A stretch of DNA of 64,000 bases from Phenylobacterium sp. GTDB lineage: Bacteria; Pseudomonadota; Alphaproteobacteria; Caulobacterales; Caulobacteraceae. The stretch lies in contig NZ_JACESE010000013.1 in assembly GCF_013911965.1 (NCBI RefSeq), positions 1 to 64,000 of the forward strand. Reading direction: 5' to 3'. Below the pieces are notes generated by a model. The model did no database searches. It was not told where the DNA came from and saw only the letters and a list, made by a program, of their open reading frames with translations. This document shows positions 44,818 through 54,578 of the stretch, in pieces. The translations under genes were made by a program, and so were the position numbers. Position 1 is the stretch's first letter; every line of letters starts with the position of its first letter.

Positions 44818-45711
44818 ATGGACGGACAGACGGGCGGATCGGTCATCAGCGCGCCGCGGTCGCGCCGCTTCCCCCTGCCGAGCCGCGGGGGCGAGATCGC
44901 CGCCCTGGAGTTCGGTCCCCAGGACCGGCCGCTGGACGTCCTCTTCTGCCACGCCAACGGGTTCAACGCGCAGACCTATCGCAGCATCCTTTCGCCGCTC
45001 GAGGGCCTTCGGATTCTGGCCATCGACCTGCGCGGCCATGGCGCCACGACCCTGCCGACCCCGATCGAGGATCGCGACGGCTGGAAGATCTATCGCGACG
45101 ACATCCTGGCCCTGCTGCCCTTCGTGGCCGAGGCGCCGGTGGTGATGGCCGGCCATTCCATGGGCGGGGCGTCGAGCCTGCTGACGGCGGCCGCGGCGCC
45201 GGAGAAGGTGCGCAGCCTCGTCCTCTTCGATCCGGTCCTGATGCCGGGCGCCACGCCGGCGGCGGAGCCGTCCGCCGTGGCCCAGTCGCCGATGGTTCAG
45301 GGGGCGCTTCGGCGGCGGGCGACCTTCGCCGACAAGGAAGCGGCGCTGGAGGCTTATCGCGGCCGCGGCGCCTTCAGGACCTGGAGCGAGGCCCAGCTCG
45401 CCGACTATGTGGAGGCGGGTTTCGTCCCGACCGACGACGGCCAGGTGACCCTGGCCTGCGCGCCGGCCTGGGAGGCCTCCAACTTCGCCTCCTATGACCG
45501 CGACATCTATCCGGCCCTGGTCGCCGAGCCGTGCCCCATCCGCATCCTGCGGGCGGAGACCGGCTCCACCTGCCGTATCGAGGATCGCATCCCGCAACTC
45601 ACCGCCAGCGGCCGCATCCGGGTGGAGACGGTGGCCGGCGCCAGCCACTTCCTGCCCATGGAGCGGCCCGACCTGGTGCGTCAGGCGCTGTGGGCGGCGG
45701 CCCAGGTCTAG
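44818..45711 (+). CDS. Alpha/beta-fold hydrolase
   Basis: 297-residue alpha/beta hydrolase with the nucleophile elbow GHSMGGASS, an oxyanion-hole HG-like strand VLFCHANGFNAQTY, the acid probably Glu/Asp in RILRAETGS, and the His in ASHFLPMERPDLV. The pattern is of the general epoxide hydrolase/esterase type; the substrate cannot be named. ATG preceded by GGGGAGGCGAACAG. It diverges from the DUF488 gene and converges with DUF2218, whose stop is seven bases away. Confidence 0.85.
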   Translation: MDGQTGGSVISAPRSRRFPLPSRGGEIAALEFGPQDRPLDVLFCHANGFNAQTYRSILSPLEGLRILAIDLRGHGATTLPTPIEDRDGWKIYRDDILALLPFVAEAPVVMAGHSMGGASSLLTAAAAPEKVRSLVLFDPVLMPGATPAAEPSAVAQSPMVQGALRRRATFADKEAALEAYRGRGAFRTWSEAQLADYVEAGFVPTDDGQVTLACAPAWEASNFASYDRDIYPALVAEPCPIRILRAETGSTCRIEDRIPQLTASGRIRVETVAGASHFLPMERPDLVRQALWAAAQV

Positions 45712-45718
45712 CGCAGGA

Positions 45719-46021
45719 TCAGGCGGCCGGCGGCGCGCCGCGGCGCCAGTCGACGGCGAGTTCGTTTTCGCGGAAGGCGAAGCGCTGCAGGTGGCTGGCC
45801 ACCACGCCTTCCAGGCGGGCGAGCGCCTCCTCGCCCTCGGTCTCGACCACCAGCAGCAGGGCCTCAGGCCGGGCGCGCAGCTTGGCCTCGCCCATTTCGA
45901 AGCGGATGCGGCCCTCGTGGTCGTCGAACCGCGTCTCAACCTTGTGGCCGAAGTGTTTGCAGAGCTGGATCATGTAGCGGCGGGCGTGCTCGGTGGGCAC
46001 GGTGGCGCTGGATTTCACCAT
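45719..46021 (-). CDS. DUF2218 protein
   Basis: 100-residue cytosolic protein. VPTEHARRYMIQLCKHFGHKVE, RFDDHEGRIRFEMGEAKL and LLLVVETEGEEALARLEGVVASHLQRFAFRE (given as ETEGEEALARLEGVVASHLQ) fit DUF2218, a compact alpha/beta family often next to siderophore-interacting proteins or regulators. Function unknown. The ATG is 17 bases downstream of the PadR gene's stop, and the two lie on the same strand, so PadR probably regulates it as part of a two-gene operon with the operator at 46618. Confidence 0.85.
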   Translation of the reverse strand: MVKSSATVPTEHARRYMIQLCKHFGHKVETRFDDHEGRIRFEMGEAKLRARPEALLLVVETEGEEALARLEGVVASHLQRFAFRENELAVDWRRGAPPAA

Positions 46022-46038
46022 GGCTGCGGCTCCTGTCT

Positions 46039-46602
46039 TCAGAGGTTCTCGATCCGGCTCGCGGCCTCGTCCAGGATGGCGGCGATCTGCTCGGCCTGGG
46101 CCTGGTCGGACCCGCGCGAGAGGCGCAGCTTGAGCGCCGTCTTCACGTTCTCCATGGCGCGGCGGACCTTGTGGCGGCCCGCGTCGTCGGCGCCCACGGT
46201 GTCGAGGCGCGCGAAGATGGCGTCCACCGAGCCCTGCTGCCGGGCCAGGGCCTGGCGGCCTTCGTCGGTGATCTCATAGGCCTTGCGCCCCGCGGCGGCC
46301 TCGGTGGCCCGCACATAGCCTTCGTCCTCGAGCAGGGCGAGCGTCGGATAGACCGCGCCCGGGCTCGGACGATAGGCGCCGCCGGTGCGCTCCTCGAGCG
46401 CCCGGATCAGTTCGTAGCCGTGGGCCGGCGTCTCGCCGATCAGGGCCAGCAACACGAACCGCAGGTCGCCATGCTCCAGGAAACGGCCGATCCGCGGACC
46501 GCGTCCGTGACGCCCCCGCCCCTCGCCCGGCCCGCCCATGCCAGGCCCCGAAAAGCCGTGGCGGCTGCGCCGCGGATGATCCCAGCCAAAGTGTCGATGC
46601 AT
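46039..46602 (-). CDS. PadR-family transcriptional regulator
   Basis: 187 residues. A His/Arg/Gly-rich N terminus of about 40 residues (HPRRSRHGFSGPGMGGP, possibly metal-binding) precedes a winged helix (about 45-120): GDLRFVLLALIGETPAHGYELIRALEERTGG in parts LRFVLLALIGETPAHGYELI, then YRPSPGAVYPTLALLEDEGYVRA. The C-terminal part (about 130-187) is a helical dimerisation domain. The divergence from phenolic-acid PadR suggests a sensing of other ligands or metals. An excellent palindrome lies 16 bases before the start, which points to autoregulation together with the DUF2218 gene. Confidence 0.93.
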   Translation of the reverse strand: MHRHFGWDHPRRSRHGFSGPGMGGPGEGRGRHGRGPRIGRFLEHGDLRFVLLALIGETPAHGYELIRALEERTGGAYRPSPGAVYPTLALLEDEGYVRATEAAAGRKAYEITDEGRQALARQQGSVDAIFARLDTVGADDAGRHKVRRAMENVKTALKLRLSRGSDQAQAEQIAAILDEAASRIENL

Positions 46603-46617
46603 GTCTTACGTTCCTAT

Positions 46618-46647
46618 TTCGATGTATCTTATTCTAGATATATCGAA
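46618..46647 (-). promoter_or_regulatory. Probable PadR operator
   Basis: A 30-base inverted repeat: TTCGATGTATCT, six-base spacer TATTCT, then AGATATATCGAA. Eleven of twelve positions match between the arms. It is AT-rich against a GC-rich background and stands immediately upstream of the PadR ATG, where repression would block the promoter. The ATGTA-type core fits known PadR operators. Confidence 0.75.
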
Positions 46648-46695
46648 GCTGTTTCGAATTGCAAGGGAGGGCTATGGGCGCCGGCGCGGCCCAAA

Positions 46696-46822
46696 CCCCC
46701 TCTGTCGCCTTCGGCGACAGCTCCCCCTGGCAGGGGGAGCATCTTCGCGCTGAGATCGCGACACCCGCTGGGCAGATCCTCCCCCTTCTTCAGGGGGAGG
46801 TGGCCCGGAGGGCCGGAGGGGG
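46696..46822. repeat. Structured intergenic repeat, copy A
   Basis: 127-bp element bounded by CCCCCTC and GGAGGGGG. It contains three hairpins: GTCGCC/GGCGAC, GCTCCCCC/GGGGGAGC and CCTCCCCC/GGGGGAGG. A second copy stands at 57432-57556. No coding potential. Confidence 0.8.
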
Positions 46823-46891
46823 TCTGCGGCCTCTCAACCCCCACGAAGGTCACTCCCAGGCTTGGCGAGGTCGGTGGGGTCGAGGCGCCCC

Positions 46892-47809
46892 TCAGGCCAG
46901 CTGCGTCTGGTCCAGCACTTCGGACATGATCTCGGCCAGCAGGCGGCCTTCGGGGGCGCGGCTGGAGCCGGCGCGCCAGGCGACGACGATTTCGCGGCTG
47001 GGGTGTTCGGCCGCCAGGGGCCGGATGGTGACGGCGGCCTGGTCGGTCAGACCCGCCTCCACCGCCATGGCCGGCAGGAAGGAGACGCCGAGGCCCGAGC
47101 CGACCATCTGCACCAGCGTCGGCAGGGAGGTGGCGGCGAAGGGCCCGTCATCGCCGCTCGCCCGCGGCGGCTTGAGCCCGCAGGCGGCGAGCGCGTGCTC
47201 GCGCAGGCAGTGGCCGTCCTCCAGCAGGATCATCTCCTCGCCTTCCAGGGCCTCCGGCGTCGTCGCCGCCTGGCGGGTGAGCGGATGGTTGGCCGGCAGG
47301 GCGGCGACCAGCTCGTCCTCGGCCACGTGCGCCGTCTCCAGGCCCGCGGTGTCGTAGGGCAGGGCGATCAGGGCCGCATCGAGCTGGCCGGCCTTCAGCG
47401 CCGTGATCAGCCGTCCGGTGAGGTCTTCGCGCAGGAACAGCCGCAGGTCCGGATAGCGCAGCCGCAGGAGCGGCAGGACGCGCGGGAGGAGGAAGGGGGC
47501 CACCGTGGGAATGACGCCCAGCCGGAAACGGCCGGTGAGCGGCTGGCCGGCGCGCTTGGCCTCCTGAACCATCTCGTCGGCCTCGTTGAGGATGGTCTCG
47601 GCCCGCCGCAGGGCCGCCTCGCCCACGCCGGTCAGGATGACGCCGGTGCGGGCCCGGTCCACCACCGGCGCGCCCAGCGTGCGCTCCAGTTCCTGGATGC
47701 CGGCCGAGAGCGTCGGCTGGGTGACGTGGGCCGCCTCGGCGGCGCGCCCGAAGGCCCCGTGCTCGGCGAGCAGTTTCAGATACTGGAGTTGGCGGATGGT
47801 CGGCAGCAT
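46892..47809 (-). CDS. oxyR: Hydrogen peroxide-sensing LysR-type regulator OxyR
   Basis: 305-residue LysR-type regulator. The N-terminal helix-turn-helix is LAEHGAFGRAAEAAHVTQPTLSAGI, in parts FGRAAEAAHVTQPTLSAGI, and QELERTLGAPVVDRA follows. The effector domain keeps both OxyR redox cysteines at the proper spacing of nine residues in EDGHCLREHALAACG, followed by AATSLPTLVQMVGSGLGVSFLP. It should oxidise to a disulfide with peroxide and activate antioxidant genes. Its usual target katG or ahpC is not adjacent here. An OxyR half-site lies ten bases before the start, so it is probably self-regulated. Start 47809 is MLPTIRQLQYL. Confidence 0.93.
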   Translation of the reverse strand: MLPTIRQLQYLKLLAEHGAFGRAAEAAHVTQPTLSAGIQELERTLGAPVVDRARTGVILTGVGEAALRRAETILNEADEMVQEAKRAGQPLTGRFRLGVIPTVAPFLLPRVLPLLRLRYPDLRLFLREDLTGRLITALKAGQLDAALIALPYDTAGLETAHVAEDELVAALPANHPLTRQAATTPEALEGEEMILLEDGHCLREHALAACGLKPPRASGDDGPFAATSLPTLVQMVGSGLGVSFLPAMAVEAGLTDQAAVTIRPLAAEHPSREIVVAWRAGSSRAPEGRLLAEIMSEVLDQTQLA

Positions 47810-47818
47810 GGAACCAAC

Positions 47819-47833
47819 ATAGGTCACATCTAT
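47819..47833 (-). promoter_or_regulatory. OxyR half-site before oxyR
   Basis: The 15-base stretch ATAGGTCACATCTAT fits the OxyR half-site consensus ATAG-N-T-N3-A-N-CTAT at every fixed position. It starts nine bases upstream of the oxyR start codon. A second half-site at the usual spacing was not seen. A second, unrelated inverted repeat (AATCCAA/TTGGATT) lies at 47838-47861. Confidence 0.7.
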
Positions 47834-47861
47834 CCAAAATCCAAAAACAATCGATTGGATT

Positions 47862-48055
47862 CATGTCGGGCCGCGCGGCATCTTCCGCCCAAGGCCGCCG
47901 GTCATCCCGGACGGCGGCCCCGGGAACCCCTCGCGCCTGGCGCGCGAGCCGGGGCGGCGCCTCTCTCCCCCAAGCGCAGCGCCGTCCCGGGTTTCCGGAC
48001 CTGTCTTCCGTCGGCCTTTCGGTTCCAGGCGGCTTGATCGGACGGCGGGACACCG
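47862..48055. other. Gap between oxyR and ligD
   Basis: About 190 bp with no coding frame of normal composition. It contains GGCCGCC/GGCGGCC arms around GTCATCCCGG (near 47886-47914) and other short GC-rich repeats of a kind often dispersed in Caulobacterales; I do not find a second copy in this window. Confidence 0.4.
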
Positions 48056-48084
48056 ACGCCGCCCCCACCCGCCGGGGGCGGCGT
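48056..48084 (-). terminator. Stem-loop after ligD
   Basis: A perfect 11-base stem ACGCCGCCCCC/GGGGGCGGCGT with a seven-base loop, eight bases past the ligD stop. It has no U-tract in the direction of ligD transcription. Confidence 0.5.
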
Positions 48085-48091
48085 CTTCCGT

Positions 48092-50740
48092 TCAGGCGGC
48101 CCTCGACAGCGCCTTCACCGGCGGCAGCGGCCGCTCGGCTTCGAAATAGTCCGCCCAGGCCTTGGTCCTGGACAGCAGGGCCGGCGTGGTCCGCAGGGTG
48201 TAGCGCAGCGGCTCGAGCCCGGACTTCACCTGGCTCCAGGTGAGCGGCATGGACACGCCCGCACCATCGCGGGCTCGCGGCGACAGGGGCGCGACCGCCG
48301 TGGCCATGCGCGAGTTGCGCAGATAGTCCACGAAGATCTTCCCGTTCCGCTTGGCCTTGGTCATGACCGCCACATAGCGGTCGGGGCTGTCGGCGGCCAT
48401 CTGCAGGGCCACTTCATGGGCGAAGGCCTTGGCCTTGTCCCAGTCGAGGCCCCGCGTCCTGGCGAGCGGCGTGACCACGTGCAGCCCCTTGCCGCCGGTG
48501 GTCTTGCAGAAGGCCTCCAGGCCCACCGCCTCCAGGCGCGCCTTCACCTCCTTGGCCGCCGTGACGACGTCGTCGAAGGTCAGGCCCGGCCCCGGATCGA
48601 GGTCGAAGACCAGGCGGCCGGGGACGTCGGGTTCGCCCTCGCGGCAGTTCCACGGGTGCAGCTCGATGGCGCCCATCTGGGCGAGCGCCGCCAGCGCCTC
48701 CACACGGTCCACCTGCAGGTAGGGCTGCCGGTCGCCCCGCACCTCGACCTGTTCGATCAGGTTGGACGTCCCCTTGCCGGCGTGGCGCTGGAAAAAGGTC
48801 TGTCCGCCGATGCCGTCCGGCGCCCGGATGATGGAGCAGGGGCGGCCGCGGATGTGGTCGATCATCCAGTCGCCCACGGCCTCGAAGTACCGGGCCAGGT
48901 CGAGCTTGGTGAGCGGCTCGTCCTTGTCGGCCGAGCGGGGCCAGAGCGCCTTGTCGGGGCTGGAGATCACCACCCCCATGACGGTGGAGGACGGGGAGGG
49001 CTTCGCCGCCCCGCCCCTGGCCCTGGCCTTGCCCTTGCCGGGTTTCGGGTCGGCCAGCTCGACCTCGTCCGCCGGCGCCTCGGCCTCCACCTCCTCCGCG
49101 GGCTTGTCGGCGCGCAGCCCCTTGAAAGCCGCCTGCCGCACATTGCCGGCCCCGGTCCAGCCGGCGAACTCGATCTCGGCCACCAGTTCGGGCCTGGCCC
49201 AGTTGATGTCGCCGCTCTTCTTCGGAGCGCCGGGACCGGAGAAGGGGCTCTCGCCCGCCGCCCGCGCCTCCAGTTCGGGCAGCACCTTGTCCACGGTCGC
49301 CCGGCCGAAGCCCGTGCCCACGCGGCCCACATAGACCAGGTGATCGCCCCGATGGACGCCGACCAGCAGGCTGCGAAGCTGGCCCTTGGCGCCGGTCCAG
49401 CCGCCGATCACCACCTCGTGGCCCGCCCGGCACTTGGACTTCACCCAGTCCTGACCCCGGCCCGAGCGGTAGGGGGCGTCCAGCCGCTTGGAGATCACGC
49501 CCTCCAGGGAGAGGCGGCAGGCCGACTGCAGGACGGCCTCGCCGGCGGTTTCGAAGTGCTCCACATAGCGGATCTGGCCTCCCAGCCCCTCGCCGGCGCC
49601 CTCCACCGCCCGGGCGAGCCGCGCCTTGCGATCGCGCAAGGACAGGCTGCGCAGGTCCTCGCCGGCCAGGAAGAGGGCGTCGAAGACGAAGAAGATCAGG
49701 TTCTCGCTCCGGCCCTCCGACAGGGCCGCCTGCAGGGCCGGGAAGTCGGGCGCGCCGTTGTCGTCCAGGGCCACCGCCTCGCCGTCATAGAGGCCCTCGG
49801 GCAGGCCGCGGGCGCGGTCGGCGATGGCCTGGAACTTCTCGGTCCAGTCCAGGCCCTTGCGGGTCTTCAGCGTCGCCTGGCCGTCCTTGACCCGAAGCTG
49901 GAGGCGATAGCCGTCGAACTTGATCTCGTGCGCCCAGCCCTTGCCCTTGGGCGGCGCATCCACGCTCTTGCAGAGCTGCGGCTCGACGAAGCCCGGTACG
50001 CCCGACGCCTTCGCCGGCGCCTGGGCGGAGGCGGCCTTCGGGGCGGCCTTCGACGCCGCCGACCTGGCGGCGGAGTCCTTCGGCTTGGAGTTCCACACGT
50101 CGTCGGCCGGCGCGGCCTTGGCCTTGCCGCGCATGAAGGGCTTGGGGCGCTCGCCCTTGCCCGCGGCGATCTCCTCCATGCCGCGGCCGGAGGCGACGGA
50201 GGTGTCGGCCTCCGCCAGCAGGGTGTCGCCGCCCTCCACGGCGCCTTCGTCCCGGTGCTTGATCAGCAGCCAGTTCTCGCGCTTGCCGCCGGTGCGATCC
50301 TTCTTCATGCGGACCAGCACCCAGCCGCCGTGCAGCCGCTCGCCCTCCAGGACGAACTTCAGCTCGCCCTTCTTCAGCGCCTTGGCCGCGTCCACGCCCG
50401 GCTCCGGCGCCCAGTAGCCGCGGTCCCACAGCATGACCGAGCCGCCGCCATACTCGCCCTTGGGAATGGCGCCTTCGAAGTCGCCGTAGTCGAGGGGATG
50501 GTCCTCGGTCGCCACCGCCAGCCGCTTGTCGGCGGGATCGCGCGACGGGCCCTTGGTCACCGCCCAGGACTTGAAGACCCCGTCCAGCTCGAGCCGGAAG
50601 TCGTAGTGCAGGCGGGTCGCCGCATGTTTCTGGATGACGAAGCGCAGGCGCTCCGACGGCGCCACGGGCTCGCGTCCGGAGGGCTCGCTCGTCCGGTCGA
50701 AATCCCGCATCTCCCGATAGCGCGCGAGCTTCTTCGCCAT
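48092..50740 (-). CDS. ligD: DNA ligase D, multi-domain end-joining enzyme
   Basis: 882-residue non-homologous end-joining enzyme with the order phosphoesterase - ligase - polymerase, as in Pseudomonas. The phosphoesterase domain (about 30-190) has [31 protein letters not shown], and the histidine-rich [21 protein letters not shown] Ser/Ala/Lys-rich linker (about 210-250) follows. The ATP ligase domain (about 255-545) carries the adenylated lysine in [12 protein letters not shown] (KxDGYR) and GAIELHPW-like later motifs. The primase-polymerase domain (about 590-870) shows [14 protein letters not shown] and [15 protein letters not shown], with the catalytic Asp pair D-x-D. A Ku gene is not in this window, so the pathway would need one elsewhere. 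Confidence 0.95.
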   Translation of the reverse strand: MAKKLARYREMRDFDRTSEPSGREPVAPSERLRFVIQKHAATRLHYDFRLELDGVFKSWAVTKGPSRDPADKRLAVATEDHPLDYGDFEGAIPKGEYGGGSVMLWDRGYWAPEPGVDAAKALKKGELKFVLEGERLHGGWVLVRMKKDRTGGKRENWLLIKHRDEGAVEGGDTLLAEADTSVASGRGMEEIAAGKGERPKPFMRGKAKAAPADDVWNSKPKDSAARSAASKAAPKAASAQAPAKASGVPGFVEPQLCKSVDAPPKGKGWAHEIKFDGYRLQLRVKDGQATLKTRKGLDWTEKFQAIADRARGLPEGLYDGEAVALDDNGAPDFPALQAALSEGRSENLIFFVFDALFLAGEDLRSLSLRDRKARLARAVEGAGEGLGGQIRYVEHFETAGEAVLQSACRLSLEGVISKRLDAPYRSGRGQDWVKSKCRAGHEVVIGGWTGAKGQLRSLLVGVHRGDHLVYVGRVGTGFGRATVDKVLPELEARAAGESPFSGPGAPKKSGDINWARPELVAEIEFAGWTGAGNVRQAAFKGLRADKPAEEVEAEAPADEVELADPKPGKGKARARGGAAKPSPSSTVMGVVISSPDKALWPRSADKDEPLTKLDLARYFEAVGDWMIDHIRGRPCSIIRAPDGIGGQTFFQRHAGKGTSNLIEQVEVRGDRQPYLQVDRVEALAALAQMGAIELHPWNCREGEPDVPGRLVFDLDPGPGLTFDDVVTAAKEVKARLEAVGLEAFCKTTGGKGLHVVTPLARTRGLDWDKAKAFAHEVALQMAADSPDRYVAVMTKAKRNGKIFVDYLRNSRMATAVAPLSPRARDGAGVSMPLTWSQVKSGLEPLRYTLRTTPALLSRTKAWADYFEAERPLPPVKALSRAA

Positions 50741-50763
50741 GTGCGAACCTCCTGGCCTTCCGC

Positions 50764-52166
<1,403 letters not shown>

Positions 52167-52170
<4 letters not shown>

Positions 52171-52910
52171 AGGGCGGACTCCAGCCAGTCGAGCACGGCG
52201 CTCACATCCTCCAACCGATGCGTCGCCGCGCTGTTCCTTGCCGGTCCCACGAGAACGCCGAATCCGCCCCCGTCGCGCGCCGCGCGGAAGGCGGGCTCGT
52301 CGGTCAGGTCGTCGCCCACGAAGACCGGCGTGCTGCCGGAAAACGGCGGGACGGCCATGAAGTCGCGCAGGGAATCGCCCTTGTCCGGCCCCGGCGTGCG
52401 CAGCTCCACCACCATGTGGCCGGGCTGGAGCTTCAGGCCGGTCCGCTGCGCCAGGTCCTGGGCCAGCGCCTGGACGGCGTCGGCCTCCGCCGGCGCCTGG
52501 CGGTAGTGCAGGGCCGCGCTCAGCCCCTTCTCCTCCACGATCAGCCCCGGGTCCCGGCCGGCGAGCTCGCGGAAGGCCGAGAGCGCCTCGGGCAGGGCCG
52601 GGTGCGGGGGCACGGGGTCGAGAGCGCCGTCCGGACGACGCCGATCGAGACCGTGGACCGCGGCCACCGGGCCGACGGCGGCGCCGGCGATATGGTCCAC
52701 CTCGGCCAGGGTGCGCCCGGAGAGGATGGCCACGCGCCCGTCCATGCGGCGGACCAGCGCCTCCAGGATGGCGGTGCGGCGCGGGTCGGGGCCGACGTCG
52801 GAGGGACGCGCCACGATCGGCGCCAGCGTGCCGTCGAGGTCGAGGAACAGGGAATGGCGCGACAGGTCCAGCGCCGGCGGCGTGCGTGCTTGGGTGTCTG
52901 TGATGGTCAT
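52167..52910 (-). CDS. otsB: Trehalose-6-phosphate phosphatase
   Basis: 247-residue HAD-type phosphatase that completes trehalose synthesis. The catalytic motif is LFLDLDGTLAPIVARP (first Asp nucleophile, DxDGT), motif II AILSGRTLAEVD, motif III near KGDSLRDFM, and motif IV FVGDDLTDEPAFRA with its Asp pair. GGAGGG lies upstream of the ATG. It is first in the otsB-otsA operon and is divergent from zwf; the 179-bp intergenic region between them holds both promoters. Confidence 0.95.
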
Positions 52911-53014
52911 GGTCTGGCCCGCCCTCCCGGCGCCTAACGCGGGACGGCGGCTTCGGCTCCCTTCGTGGCTGAGACGCCGCGCGCGAGCTGAACCGGCGCG
53001 GCGCCTTGACGTTG

Positions 53015-53026
53015 CCTCAACTGAGG
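53015..53026. promoter_or_regulatory. Palindrome in the otsB-zwf intergenic region
   Basis: CCTCA AC TGAGG, a perfect five-base inverted repeat between otsB and zwf, next to TTGACG at 53006-53011 (possible -35 element for zwf, with a weak -10 GGTATC at 53031-53036, 19-base spacing). Possibly a site for a divergent regulator of sugar genes. Confidence 0.35.
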
Positions 53027-53089
53027 TAAGGGTATCGCTCCGCGATCTCCACTCCTCTATTCCCGCCCGACCTCAGGAAGGTGAAGCCC

Positions 53090-54559
53090 ATGGCCAAGGC
53101 GCCCGAAGCCGATGCGATCGTCCTGTTCGGAGGCGCCGGCGACCTCGCCCTGCGGATGCTCTTCCCCTCCCTCTACTTCCTCGACGCCGACGGCTTCCTG
53201 CCGGAGGGCTTCCGGATCATCGCCGTCGCCCGCAGCGAGCTGGCGGCCGAGGATTTCCGGCGCCAGGTGCGCGAGGCGGTCGAGACGCGCGCCCGCCCCG
53301 TCGCCGTGGACGAGGCGGTCTGGAGCCGGTTCGCCGCGCGTCTGGACTACCGGGCGGTGGACGCCACCCAGGCCGGGGAGCTGAAGGTCGTCGAGGCCGC
53401 GCTCGCCGGGGCGCGCGCGCCGATCTTCTATCTGGCGCTGTCGCCCAGCCTCTATATCGGCGTCTGCCAGGCGCTCTGGGCGTCGGGGCTGGCCACGCCC
53501 CAGAGCCGCATCGTGCTGGAAAAGCCGATCGGCCAGAACCTGGAGAGCTCGCGCGAGATCAACGCCGCCCTGGCCGAGGTGTTCGAGGAGGAGCAGGTCT
53601 TCCGCATCGACCACTATCTGGGCAAGGAGACGGTGCAGAACCTGATCGCCCTGCGGTTCGCCAACACCCTCTTCGAACCGCTGTGGAACAACCTGACCAT
53701 CGACCACGTCCAGATCACCGTGGCCGAGACCGAAGGGGTGGGCGAGCGCTGGCCCTATTACGACGAGTACGGCGCCCTGCGCGACATGGTGCAGAACCAC
53801 GTCCTGCAGCTTCTCTGCCTGGTGGCCATGGAGCCGCCCTCGGACATGGACGCCGACTCCCTGCGCAACGAGAAGGTCAAGGTGCTGCGCTCCCTGCGCC
53901 CCTTCACCCGCCACGAGGCGGGCCAGTCGAGCGTGCGCGGCCAGTATGTGGCCGGCGTCGCGGGCGGCGAGGCGGTGGCCGCCTACGAGGCCGAGCGCGG
54001 CCAGCCGAGCGCCACGGAGACCTTCGTCGCCCTGCGGGTGGACATCGACAACTGGCGCTGGGCCGGCGTGCCCTTCTTCCTGCGCACCGGCAAGCGCCTG
54101 CCTGAGCGGCGGACCCAGATCGCCATCCAGTTCAAGGGCGTGCCCCACTCCATCTTCGGCGGCCAGGCCACGACCGACCTCACCGCCAACCGGCTGGTGA
54201 TCGACCTGCAGCCGGACGAGGACATCGAGCTGCTCCTGATGAACAAGGCGCCGGGTCTGTCCCAGGGCGGCATGCGGCTGCAGTCCCTGCCGCTGTCCCT
54301 GTCCCTGCTGAAGGCCTATTCGGGGCCGAACTCGCGGCGGCGGATCGCCTATGAGCGGCTGATCCTCGACGTCATCCACGGCGACAACGCCCTCTTCGTC
54401 CGCCGCGACGAGGTGGAGCAGGCCTGGCGCTGGGTGGACGGCGTGGCCGAAGCCTGGGACGAGGCGGCCATGGCGCCGCGCCCCTATCCGGCCGGCAGCT
54501 GGGGCCCCGCCGGCGCCTTCGCCCTGATCGAGCGCGCCGGCCGCGCCTGGTACGAGTAG
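53090..54559 (+). CDS. zwf: Glucose-6-phosphate 1-dehydrogenase
   Basis: 489-residue NADP(+)-dependent enzyme opening the pentose phosphate and Entner-Doudoroff pathways. The nucleotide loop is LFGGAGDLALRMLFPSLY (GxxGDLxxR; note A in place of S and M in place of K in the canonical GASGDLAKRK), the active-site segment is RIDHYLGKETVQNL with His and Lys, and NVKGLxP-like VHGDNALFVRRDEVEQAWRWVD closes the C terminus. RBS AGGAAGG lies eight bases before the ATG; the GTG at 53081 is an alternative. No pgl or edd follows, so it is a single gene. Confidence 0.95.
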   Translation: MAKAPEADAIVLFGGAGDLALRMLFPSLYFLDADGFLPEGFRIIAVARSELAAEDFRRQVREAVETRARPVAVDEAVWSRFAARLDYRAVDATQAGELKVVEAALAGARAPIFYLALSPSLYIGVCQALWASGLATPQSRIVLEKPIGQNLESSREINAALAEVFEEEQVFRIDHYLGKETVQNLIALRFANTLFEPLWNNLTIDHVQITVAETEGVGERWPYYDEYGALRDMVQNHVLQLLCLVAMEPPSDMDADSLRNEKVKVLRSLRPFTRHEAGQSSVRGQYVAGVAGGEAVAAYEAERGQPSATETFVALRVDIDNWRWAGVPFFLRTGKRLPERRTQIAIQFKGVPHSIFGGQATTDLTANRLVIDLQPDEDIELLLMNKAPGLSQGGMRLQSLPLSLSLLKAYSGPNSRRRIAYERLILDVIHGDNALFVRRDEVEQAWRWVDGVAEAWDEAAMAPRPYPAGSWGPAGAFALIERAGRAWYE

Positions 54560-54578
54560 GGCCGGGCGAAGACCGGCC

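Noticed and set aside
46603-46891. Mobile element ends at the intergenic repeat
   Set aside because: The boundary CCCCCTC/GGAGGGGG is an imperfect inverted repeat, but there is no transposase or clear target duplication. It is kept as a repeat, not an insertion sequence.
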